From: Dysidea avara
Lineage: Eukaryota; Porifera; Demospongiae; Dictyoceratida; Dysideidae
Assembly: GCF_963678975.1 (NCBI RefSeq)
Contig: NC_089281.1
Coordinates: forward strand, 8,891,277 to 8,955,276
Length of the DNA: 64,000 nt
Direction: 5' to 3'
Shown here: positions 42,415-53,200 of the stretch, piece by piece
Layout of the letters: the number at the start of each line of letters is the position of its first letter
Position numbering within the stretch: the stretch's first letter is position 1
The notes under the pieces: model-generated
The model's database searches: none
Told to the model about the DNA's origin: nothing
The model's input: the letters and a program-made list of their open reading frames with translations, nothing else
Made by a program: the position numbers and the translations under genes

Positions 42415-45400
42415 ATGCAAACAGATGCAAATAGCTTTACTGTGATCGCTAAGCCCAAGAACGAATCATATTCCTGGAAAATCGAGGAATGCTCACTTTG
42501 TTGTGATGCTAGGTCAGATCCATTTTTATTTGATGCTGTTATTCAGCCGTCCACAGACCACGCCTCCTTTTACAAAGAAGCCATAGAAGATAGAGTGTCA
42601 CAATTTATCCACGGCTGTAACGTGACGATAGCGACGTATGGTGCGGCCAATGCTGGAAAGACGCACACGATTGTTGGTACAACTGGACAGACCAGATTGA
42701 AATCCGAGGCAAGAGGAGTGATCGTACGAGCCGTCGCACAGTTATTCGACTACCGACTACGTGCATTCAAAGGAGAACTCCAACAAAGTGTTTCACATAA
42801 CAGCTTCGTTCTACCACGTATTTGGTGATGGAAGAGTTGCTGATTTATTGGACACACAAAAACGAAATGTAGATTTAATAGGAGGAACTGATCCGACTTA
42901 CTATGCAGCTGACGTCACTAAACAGACGATACACGGTGTTGAAGAGGTGATATCTCTAGTTGAACGCGGATCGTTGATGAGAAATGCAAGTGGCTGTGTC
43001 AGAAACAAGAATCAGCAACAACCTAGTCTGTTGAAACAACAGCAGCCTCTGTTGCAAGCTTACAAAGCACACTTGAGCCACGCCTTCTTCTGCATATCTT
43101 TAGAACAACAAGAGGAGCAGCAGTCAGCCAAAATATCACATCTACGAATAGTGGACCTTGCTGGTCATAATGTAGACAAGTATCATACAGAAAATTGTGA
43201 AGATCCAGGTATAGATGTCTTACATAAGCTTATGACATCCACAGCTAGTCTAGTGTTAATACAAGAGTCACCTTCCTTAGGAAAGCTTTTAGGACAGTCA
43301 TTTGGTGGTAACACCATAACTGTCTTCATATGTAATGTTAACTTGGATGACAGTGAGCTATCTATCAAATGTCTTAGTATTGTACAGTCGATGGTGAATA
43401 AAATTACCAATAAAGTTGTCATCAATGAGATTTCTGTTGATGAATGCAAAATAAATCTCTACATGAATGAAGCAAATACTTTGAAGACAAGTGTCGCAAA
43501 AAAGTGTGGTATTGAGGGTGATGTAGAATTGTGGAAGCACGAAGACAATGGACAACTCACTATTAATGGAATAGTTGTTGGTGAATTGAGTGAATCTTGC
43601 CAGAGTATTGTAAAGAAAGTTAAAGAAATAGAGAAGCAGCTAATCAAAGGGGGAGAATCATCTAAAAAGCCTAGCCCAGCTACTGTTACACCAATGCAGC
43701 TTCCTCCTAGAGTCCCAGTGTTACCTGTGAAACCAAAACTTCCTACTTTGGCAGCCCCACTTGGGACAATGAGACCACTTCCCCTTCCACTCCAGGTTGC
43801 AAACAAACAAACACAGGTATGAGTATGTAACAGTTCTAGCACTGGTTGATTATACATTAAGGGATTCATATTGTGTACTATTTCAACATTGTCCCATGGA
43901 TATATATGCACAATTATGTGATTGCAATGTACCCCGAAAAGAGGCATGTGTGCATGCCAAATGTATTCTATGATTTGACTTAAGCTCTTTATAAATATTA
44001 CAGGAAAGGGATACTGACCAGCTTTCTGTCCCTGCCATCACAAGTACTAGTCAAGCTGTTTCTATTTCCAATGCAGGCAGCACAGAATCAGTAGGAGGTA
44101 AATACAATACACTTTTGCGTGATAAATGTGTGTAATGCCTTTTGTGTAGTCAGTGAAAGTGATAGTGAGAGTGATGAGGAAGTGGCTCCAACACTTCCCC
44201 CAGCTGGGATGCTCCCAGCCCTTTCTGGGATCCCTCATGTCCTACCTGAACGATTACCACCAACTGTCCAACCTGTTCCTTTAATAGTGACACCTACACC
44301 ACCAACTGAAGAAGCCAAACCACCTGCATCATTAACTGAAGAAGCTAAACCACCAACTCATCCTGTGATACATGTACAGCCTCAACCATCAGAAATGGCC
44401 TATGATACTAGTTCAATCCAAGCCTTGCCATCCTCACCTCCCTCCCCAGATGAAGTAGACTCAATAAAAACACCTTCACTAAGTGACAGTGATGATGGTA
44501 GCATCATTGTTAGTCCTTTAACTACAAGTCCATCACCACCATCGATTGCAGCGATGCCTGCAATTCTTGGAGGGTCTTTGCTATCTCCACAGCCTTTAGA
44601 CAATACTATTCTGCCTCCACAATCTCGTTCATTGGTTCCATTAGTATTACCACCAAGACAAACTTTAGCACCTTTAAATCTCCCAGGTAACTTACCCCAA
44701 CAACCACTACATGTTGCTGCACAATCCTTAGACACTTCAATTAGTAGTGAAGCCACTCAAGATAATTCTGAATGGGGTAAGAACACAGTAAAGAAAGTTC
44801 ATATGTATAACAGTGGTTTGTTATTCAGCATCCCCAAGACCTACACTTGCACAGTCAATACTTCCACCAATTGGTAAGCCAAACAGACTGGTATCTACTG
44901 GTTATTTATCATGTTTCTAGGATCTCTGCCGAGATATGATCAAGTACATGGAAGTGCTTCTACTAGGGGTCGACCACAGTTGCCTTCCTACACAGCATCA
45001 CCAACACCAGAGCCCCCAACATCTCCTACCCTTGAAGAAGACCAGACTAGAGTGACTAGTCTTGAGGAAATTCACATTGCAGCTATGGATGGTGTTAAAA
45101 GTTCCACAATGAAAAAGCTGGTAAGCAGCAAAACCAAAGTCATGTATGTACTTACTATCTTCTTTTTTTTGCAGGCATTACGTTATGGTGTGGATTACAG
45201 AGATCATGGGGGGCGTACTCCATTGATGTATGCTGTATTAGGGAACCAGCCGAAGATGTGTGAACTGCTGATACAGTTAGGGGCTGATGTGAATACCACA
45301 GACTACTCTAGTCTTAGTCCCCTGCTATGGGCAGCATACCACCTTCGATCCCATCCAATGAGAATACTACTACGGTATTAGCTGAACATTTGAAATAATA

Positions 45401-46817
45401 ATTATGAAGTTGCATACTTATTACTTGTTTACAGACACAATGTTGACATTGGGTTTTGTGATTCTGATGGTCGTAGTGCATTCCATTGGAGCTGCAAGGC
45501 ACCAGATACAAAATGTCTAAAGCTGCTCTGCAAGTTTGCTAAAGAGGGCATGGCTGACAAAGCAGATGGGGAAGGACTAACTGCATTGCACTGGGCTGTG
45601 ATGTGTGACAACGATGCACATATTCGTGTACTGCTGTCTTCAACTGATGCTGATACAAGCATTACTGACAGGGAAGGAAGAACACCTCTGAACTACGCAG
45701 CTCTCAATTATTCCCCTCACTGCATTAAAGCAAGTGTTACACACAGCAATGCAGTTGGTTAAATTTATTACTGCATGTTTTACAGGCAATACTGGACAAC
45801 CAGGATATCGCTGTTAATCAAATTGATCCTAAGGGAAGAACAGCTCTCCATTACTCTTGTGCAGAAGGTTCTGTTGATTGTGTTAGAGCTTTACTGTCAT
45901 ACAAAAGGTACACAATTAAAATTATCCAGAGTACGTACTTGATTACATGCTGCCATCAGTTGTGACATCAATGCTCAGGATATTAATGGCACCACTCCAA
46001 TTCATTGGGCAGCAGCAGCAAACCAATCTGGAGTACTGCAGTTTCTTTTAAGGTAAAATGACTATTTGATGGAAATGTTTTGTTAATATTATGACATAGA
46101 CGTGGTGCAGACCGTACCATGCTAGACCATGAGGGTCTGACAGCATTTGATCATGCTCAACAGGTGATATACTAGGCTAAGGTATATACCTCACTTCAAA
46201 CCTATTTTAGAGGGGATATCATCAATGTGTTACCATTCTGGAGTCTTACGGACTGAAAAGACAATTCTCAGTGTATTCACTTGCTTCGCAAGCATCACTA
46301 CCTATACAGCCACCTCGACCTGTTGATCAACATGGTCATGTGATTCCAAAAAGGCCTGGCAGACAGTTTAGCCTTGCTCCAGACAGCACAGCTAGTTCAA
46401 CATCAACATTAAACCGTCCACCAGGTGATGGGCACTCACATCCTGATGGTGCAGGTGATGTTAGGACACCATCAGCTCCACTAACTCAGCCATGTTAGTT
46501 TCCTTCTTGTATAACGGTACTTCATATCATTAATTATAGCTGTAGCAACAGCCAGTTTTGCAGGAAGTTCTACTCAGCACGCTGCAGAAGCTTCATCTGG
46601 GGTTGCATGGCAGGAAGTTAGCAATGAGAGCTTCCATGCAAGTGCTTCAGTGAGTAGAGTACTCATGATATTTGCATTTACAATATAATTCTGTTTACAG
46701 CTACCACCTCAGCAAAGGAACGGCTTCTTTTCCAGGTTCCTGTCTGTATTTTCATGTGGATTATGCGGTAGAAGTAATGCTATTGCTCCTGCTGAAATGG
46801 CATCACAAGCAAGCTAG
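42415..46817 (+). CDS. Degenerate kinesin motor fused to ankyrin repeats
   Basis: Exons: 42415-43816 (with a frame change near 42761-42788), 44004-44097, 44150-44776, 44829-44873, 44921-45120, 45175-45374, 45435-45729, 45786-45907, 45960-46052, 46100-46163, 46211-46493, 46540-46649, 46701-46817. If 28 nt are removed in exon 1, the total is 3624 bp (1207 residues). The N-terminal part is kinesin-like: P-loop GAANAGKT at about residue 76, switch II VDLAGH at about 237-242, then SLGKLLGQSFGGNT. The canonical SSRSH of switch I is absent, so motor activity is doubtful. A Pro/Ser-rich linker follows. About eight ankyrin repeats lie at residues 781-1038 (GRTPLMYAV, GLTALHWAV, GRTALHYSC, TTPIHWAAA) and resemble ANKRD55/inversin types. 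The tail ends with SRFLSVFSCGLCGRSN. The intron at 45730-45785 has a GC donor. Confidence 0.8.
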
Positions 46818-47037
46818 ACTCTCCTCTTTAAAACGCGCAGGGCTTATCGATAAGCGCCCACACAGGAAATTGCTACTCTTCAATAAATGCAGACTTTATC
46901 TGTCCATTCCATTTGTCTAAATGGTACATAATTCTGCTTGTACATATTTTAACTCCGAATCACAAGAATCACACTTTCTGATAAATTATTATTTTGAGCG
47001 CTTCATAACACAGTTGCGATAGGCGTTAAATAGAAGA

Positions 47038-47778
47038 ATGCTTGGCAGACTCTCGAGAAGTTTTGCGAGAGTACTGGGAAGGGGACAGCAACTACCCCCC
47101 ACCACTCAAGCTATTGAGTAAGTTTACTGCAATGACTTAACATCTGCAGTATGTGTGCAACACTGCTAGCTTTGTATTTTAAATTTACCCTTTTTGTGTA
47201 CGTGCAGATTTAAACCTGAAGCTGAGCTTGAGAAGCCAGCAGTCTCACAACCAGAAATCATCTCTGTATTTCCAAAACCTCTAAATAATTTTTGGGGGAA
47301 ATTTTCTGTCTCAACAGTGGATTATTTCATCCACTATGTTGATGTAAAAAGAAAACCAATTGGAGATTACATTGAGAAACCACTAGCAGCAATCCGACAA
47401 GGCAGTTTGGTGTATGATGTTGAACTAATACCTGGACAAGGTGCTCGACTAGCACGTTCACCTGGAACTTCCATTAGAATTTTAGACAAGAAAGATACAT
47501 ATGCCGTCTTGCAGTTGCCATCCAAAGCCAAGCGAGAAGTGGACTTAAATTGTGTAGCACGTGTGGGAAAAGCTCCTTCGCGATTCTTTCCACACAAGAA
47601 GTTAAGTAAGATAAGACAGAGAAGATACATGTACAATCGGGACCACATGCTCAAGAACAAGCCCAGAAGACTTTACGAGAAACACATTTTTGATGAGAAA
47701 TATCGAAGAGAAATGGCTCCAACAATGCCATCTCATAAGGATGACTATGATTACAAAAGATTTGGACAGAAAAGATAA
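47038..47778 (+). CDS. MRPL2: Mitochondrial ribosomal protein uL2m-like, short form
   Basis: Two exons, 47038-47117 and 47208-47778, give 216 residues. The first 17 residues (MLGRLSRSFARVLGRGQ) are basic and Ser/Ala/Leu-rich, as in mitochondrial import signals. Residues from about 90 match the C-terminal half of uL2: QGSLVYDVELIPGQGARLAR, then SPGTSIRIL, YAVLQLPSKAKREV, and CVARVGKAPS. uL2 lies at the peptidyl-transferase centre of the large subunit. The usual N-terminal OB half with its RHRGGGHKR-like signature is not visible. The family norm is about 300 residues. The gene starts 220 bp after the kinesin-ankyrin gene and ends 93 bp from the convergent F-box gene. Confidence 0.8.
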
Positions 47779-47871
47779 ATATGTACAAATTTCATTGCAC
47801 AAAAGATCACAAAAATAAATACCAGTAAATACAATAATGATACAATCCTTAATGGGAAAATAATAACTACA

Positions 47872-49917
47872 TTAAATAGGTAGGGCAATTTCTGTAAAGT
47901 TATTGACCGAAAGTCCATTTGTACTGTGTCCTGTTTGGCCTCTAGTGTTGGCTCCCATACTAAATAGCTTACCAGATCTATGAGGTAAAGTGATAGTGAA
48001 TTTACTATTAATTTTACAGTATTTACCTGGTAAGAATTATAATATGATCATCTCCAATACTGGCAGCTTTCAATTTATCAGGAAAATGTAGCTCAGTTGG
48101 AAATAGTGCAATTTTCTATCAAGAGCACAAATCAAGAATAGCTGTGACAATCACGACATTACTTTTTCTAATGATTCAACTCCTTCCCCACACCAATATG
48201 CGCTGCCTTGTTCAGTGATGAAAATTGACATGCCCACCCCTGCCACAACATTGTCCACAGTATTATTTTGTAGCTTCTCTACCATTCTTGGCACCACTGT
48301 GATCTTAGTATGGCCAAGTCCAAGTGTCCCATCACGATTCCGGCCACAGCTAAACACTTTCCCTACATGAAGAACACTATAAATACAGGATGTTATGAGG
48401 CCACAGTACCTTTGTTGTTTAAAAACAGAGTATGGTCTACTCCAGCAGCAGCACTGGTTATCACCTCATGTTTACCATCACGCATACAATCTTGAAAGTT
48501 AGCGACAACCATTGATGGCTGAGATGAGGATTCAACATAATCACAAGCACACACACAAGCAGCTGTGTCACCTGGTAAACATCTTTGGTTCCACCTAATC
48601 CAAGTTGACCACCAGTACCAGATCCAAACGTAAATACACCTCCATTATTAGTTATCAGAACTACACACAATACATACTGTATGACACTTCAAAGTTACTA
48701 GCTATCTACCATTGTGTGCAATTCCAGCTGTGATATACTTGATATCAGCTTCCACTGGTAGCAGGGTAGGTCCATGGCAATATTTCACTGATCGGCCAAG
48801 TCCCAACTGTCCTGTATCTCCCTTACCTGTCACATAAACTTGACCCTGTTAAGTGTAACAACAATACCTACAGATTGAATAGTTTCGTGACGTACCATGT
48901 CTGATAGTATCATAGTATGGCTACTACCACAGGCTACTTGTACACAGTGTATGTTACTCAGGTTTCCCCTGACTAAAAGTGGCACCACACTTGCGTCATA
49001 ATTACCTTGACCTGTAGAATTATTTAACAATGTTATAATTCTACACAGTAGACTAACCTAGCTGGTCATATCTTGAATCTCCAAACATGAAAGTCATCCC
49101 TTTGTTTGTTAGCACGGCTGTGTGTGCCGAGCTTGCAGACACTTGCACCACCCTACCCATCTCAGGTGGTATGTAATCAGTTATGTCGGACAGTGTGGCA
49201 CAATCATCCTGACCACCATTACCCAATTGACCAAACCGGCCAGCACCCCAAGTAAACACTCTATCAAACAATTACAAAGTTCCACCTATGTACTCAAAAG
49301 AAGAGCTGCAACAATACCTGTTTCCAGAGGAAAACACATTCTGATAAGAGCCAGATGCTAATTGGGTATAATGCAGTGAAAGTTGGTCAATAGTATGCAG
49401 TCGTTTCTTCCAAGAACCATTTACTAAAATGGTTATAAAAATGATTATCGTGACTAGATAGGAACACATGTACAGTTATATACTTACTTCTTGCACACAT
49501 CTGACCAAATCTTGGATTCCGATATCGTTTCATAGTCAGTCGAGCTGCTTCTTCAGTAAGTCCATATCCTTTAAAAAGTGGGAATTGTACTCTATACCAA
49601 ATAGACCATAATAATGAATATTGTACCTCCAAAAAATGAACAAGTTTGCTCCATGTGTACCAAATCTGCCACACTTAAGCTGTACCCATTTAGTATCTCC
49701 AACCATATCTCATGTGGAAGGCCCAACCAATTCACTTCTTTCTGACTTGGGCATCTAGGTCTTCCCTAAATGATACATGTCGATCATACGGCAAACGACG
49801 ATAGTACAGCCCCAGCAAAAATGGCGGGGCTGCATGCATATAGCTAACCTTTACTTGAGACCTGCTGTTTGCTTTCGTACTAGGGGACTGCTTCGTTGTA
49901 AGATAAACTTCTGGCAT
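47872..49917 (-). CDS. F-box and RCC1-repeat protein
   Basis: Twelve exons on the - strand: 49849-49917, 49627-49765, 49488-49568, 49318-49423, 49058-49260, 48896-49011, 48710-48845, 48572-48660, 48410-48518, 48163-48362, 48027-48115, 47872-47977. They total 1443 bp (480 residues) with consistent phases. An F-box-like segment appears at about residues 33-65 (LGLPHEIWLEIL ... LVHMEQTCSFF). It is followed by RCC1-type blades: TWGAGRFGQLGNG, VYVTGKGDTGQLGLG, VFTFGSGTGGQLGLG, VFSCGRNRDGTLGLG and LFSMGANTRGQTG. F-box proteins usually link substrates to SCF ubiquitin ligases, and an RCC1 propeller could be the substrate-binding part. Introns are mostly about 45-60 bp. It converges with uL2m and diverges from the gene at 50271. 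Substrate unknown. Confidence 0.88.
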
Positions 49918-50270
49918 TGCTCGTTTCGATGGTACAGCTGCTCATAGTGAGAAATATAGGTACTTTATACTTCTGTGCTGTAGTTCTATTAATAGTATCC
50001 AGTGTTCTATTAATAGTAGCTAGAATCTATTTCATATTTCGAAAAAATTGTAAAATCTAGAAGTTTATGCAAATACGAAATACGGTTGTTCACGCGTGAT
50101 TAGTAAAAGTTGTGAAAACTCTTATTATACCGAGTAACACTAATCTTCGCCGTGAAGAAAATTGTAAGTGAAGTTTTAAAGGAATTTGTGTCATTGATAT
50201 AGATTGGTGTATTCTATTTAAAGCTCATTTAGAAATGTGTTTACGTTTGCATCCTTTTTAAAGTTAAAGA
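49918..50270. promoter_or_regulatory. Intergenic region between two divergent genes
   Basis: It separates the start codons of the F-box/RCC1 gene and the Met/Pro-rich gene (353 bp). The paired text TAGTTCTATTAATAGTA and GTGTTCTATTAATAGTA occurs near 49980-50020. No clear core-promoter element is visible. A shared promoter is inferred from layout. Confidence 0.45.
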
Positions 50271-53200
50271 TGAATCAACTTCCCCAAATAATGCAACCTC
50301 CGATGGGCGTAGTTCCGCCGCAGTTGACTCAAGTCTCCATGATGCCTGGAACTGGGATGTTTTTCCCGCCCCCTCCATTAGGCATGCATCTTGGAATGAC
50401 TCCAGGTATATTGTGTGTATCTATGTGTGAGTGTGTGCGTGTAAGGCAGCATAGCCAAAGTGGATAGAGCACCAACCTGGTAATTAAAAGGTTCCAGGTT
50501 TGATGCTTGGTTATTCCATAGATTACCTATAATCTATGAATAACGTCTATAATCTATGGTTATTCCCAGTTGCTGTTGTTTTTCTTGACCAAAAAACTTT
50601 ACTTACATTGCTCCAGTCTGATAGTGGTTACCTGGTAGCCTGGTGTTAACTGGAGAACCAAATACTTACTCCTTGTTTTGCTTAGCAGTCTTGTGTAATG
50701 GAACTTCTGGCCCCACTACCTCTATCCATGACAACTGTGATACCTGGACAATCCCCTGTGGGTTACAAGGAAAGGACTCAGCTGTCAGAGTTGTGCATAG
50801 GAATCCCAGTACTGCTTCGCTGGGTGACCGTAGCTGTGTTTCTCATGGTTTGCTTTGCTTTAATGTGTGTGTGAGTGAGTGTTGTAGTATGTGTATCATA
50901 CAGTACGAAATGAAAAACACCCAAAAACCAGCCTCACTTTTCCCTAATGACAATGAAGTAGTATTGGTTAGGTAAAACTAAGCCCAAACAAGCTTCCGAT
51001 CCGATACCGATAAACAAAATACACAGCCAATATATGGTTTTTCCAATAACCGATCCTGGCGATCCGATTATTGGTGCAACACAAATGGATACTTCGCTTT
51101 TCAGATGATAATTGATAGCTGGGGTGCAGCACCATTTCTTTCTTTTGATATGGTATGCGTGGGTTCACTAGTGGTGTGCGATATCAGGATTTTCATTTCA
51201 ATACGATATCAATATGATAATGGAGTAAATATCAAAATTTTGGTTCGGTTTTAGATAATTTTTAATTGTGTGGGTGGATTAATTGCGTGGGCGGCCGATA
51301 TTTATAAATATGCTTCAAATATAATTTACACACTAAAACTATTGCATAGAACTAATAATAAGCCTAGAAAACTGGTAGACCAGCTTTTAGAGTGTCTAGA
51401 TTGTACATAATCAACCTTCATTTCTAGCGTGATTGTGTAATCACACTAAATGCTGTAGATTTATAAAATATTCTTCGATATTTCGATAATTGTTGCAAAA
51501 TATTGCCTTTTCGATAAATATCGAAATCTGCTAAAGCAGTATCGAAAATCAATACGATTATGCTATCAACAAATTATTGTGACATCGATATTTTTTCAAT
51601 ATATCTAGGGTTCACCAGTCACAGTAATTTTATTTTCCGAAAAAGGTTAACAAACAAGTACACAAAAGTTTTTGGAATTTTCAATTAGAGCTGGAGTAGT
51701 GCTCAATATTAAATTACAGTAAAACAATCAGAAGTGGTATATACCCACTGTACATGGTATCTTGAGCACAGTAGGGATATAACACTTCTTATTGTTTTAA
51801 TATCATGCACTACTCCAGCTTGTTTCAGTACTTTATGGATGTGCTACTTGTTTCAGTACTTTTTATGGATGTGCTATGGTCCCTACTCTAGATTAAAATT
51901 CCAAATTTTTTTGTGTACTTGTTTGTTTTAGGAATGAACTTCCTTACAAACTGCCTGTAAGATTTAATGCCTTTTTGCATGGCTTTTTGCATGGCTAGTT
52001 GAGTAGTTGTGTCACATTTAACCACTCTTAATTGTGGGCATTCCAGTCTACTTTGTAATATGGTGAAAATGTGGAAGAAGTCGTCTTATTCTTAAGTAGA
52101 ATTTTAAATAATACAAGCTTTGATCTTGGTGTACTTTCCTCTATCTGTGGACTTTGACAATTCCATGGCTTTGGCTACAGCTTTGTCGGCCATTTTAATT
52201 CCTTGGGCACAGGTAATACTGGTAATTTCTTGTCATCTTCGTCCTTGTTCACCCTCCTAATGTACTTGTATAACGCCATGTGCTCCGGAACGTGGAACCA
52301 TGTGGTGATAGTAATTAAGGTTTGGTGGTGATTTTAATTTGGTGATTGGGGCAGAATTCGCCAAACCGCCAAATTAAAATCACCGTCAAATGTACCATGC
52401 ATACGGTAAAATGGAGCAAGAAGACGAATGGAATCCAGAGGCCAAGTTTGGACCCTCCATGGCCCTCAAATCACTCCAAATTGATTGATAACACTATTGG
52501 CGAGCTCTCTGTGAAGTCCCAGCTCACTACACACCATTACAACAAAGCCATGGCCATTTAAAGGTGCCAATCTTCCACTCGTCAGGGTTGGAAGAAAGCT
52601 GCTGCAGAAACCAGACTTGCCAGTCCTGAAGGAAATACAGAGTGTAATGTGATAGTGCATTAGACCAGCAATCCATTTCTGGTAAAAACGTAAGTTTGGT
52701 TTTGTGTGTGTGGAAGCTGGGTTATATGAAATCCGGTCACATACTGTATGCTTGATACAGTGGTGCCCAACTTTTAAAAAATATATACAGTCAATTGTGG
52801 ACGTCATAACTTGTGACAAATTACTTGGAGGTGCAACACTTACTCCACGACAGAGAGCTCAAATTGGGAAATACGCTGCGGACCACGGTCCGACTAAAGC
52901 TGCAACTCATTTCAGTTCACTATGGAAGATCCCAATCAATGAATCGACGGCCAGGCGGTTAAGGTCAAAATACTTGGATGTGTTAAGCGAAGCTTGTGAA
53001 GAAGCGTCTAAGAATCCAAAGAAAGCAGGAGAAGCAGTGACAGTAGAAACTCTTGAGACAAAGGAGAGGAAAGGCCCTTGAAACTTGGTGAGGAAATGGA
53101 CGCTGCTGTCCAAGAGTATATCGAGTCTCTTAGATTGACTGGCACTGTTGTTAATGCAACTGTAGTGATGGCAGCAGTGGAAGGGATTGTGGCAGCAAGA

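Noticed and set aside
43459..43947. 162-residue - strand frame over the kinesin exon
   Set aside because: It has no family resemblance and overlaps well-supported coding sequence on the other strand.
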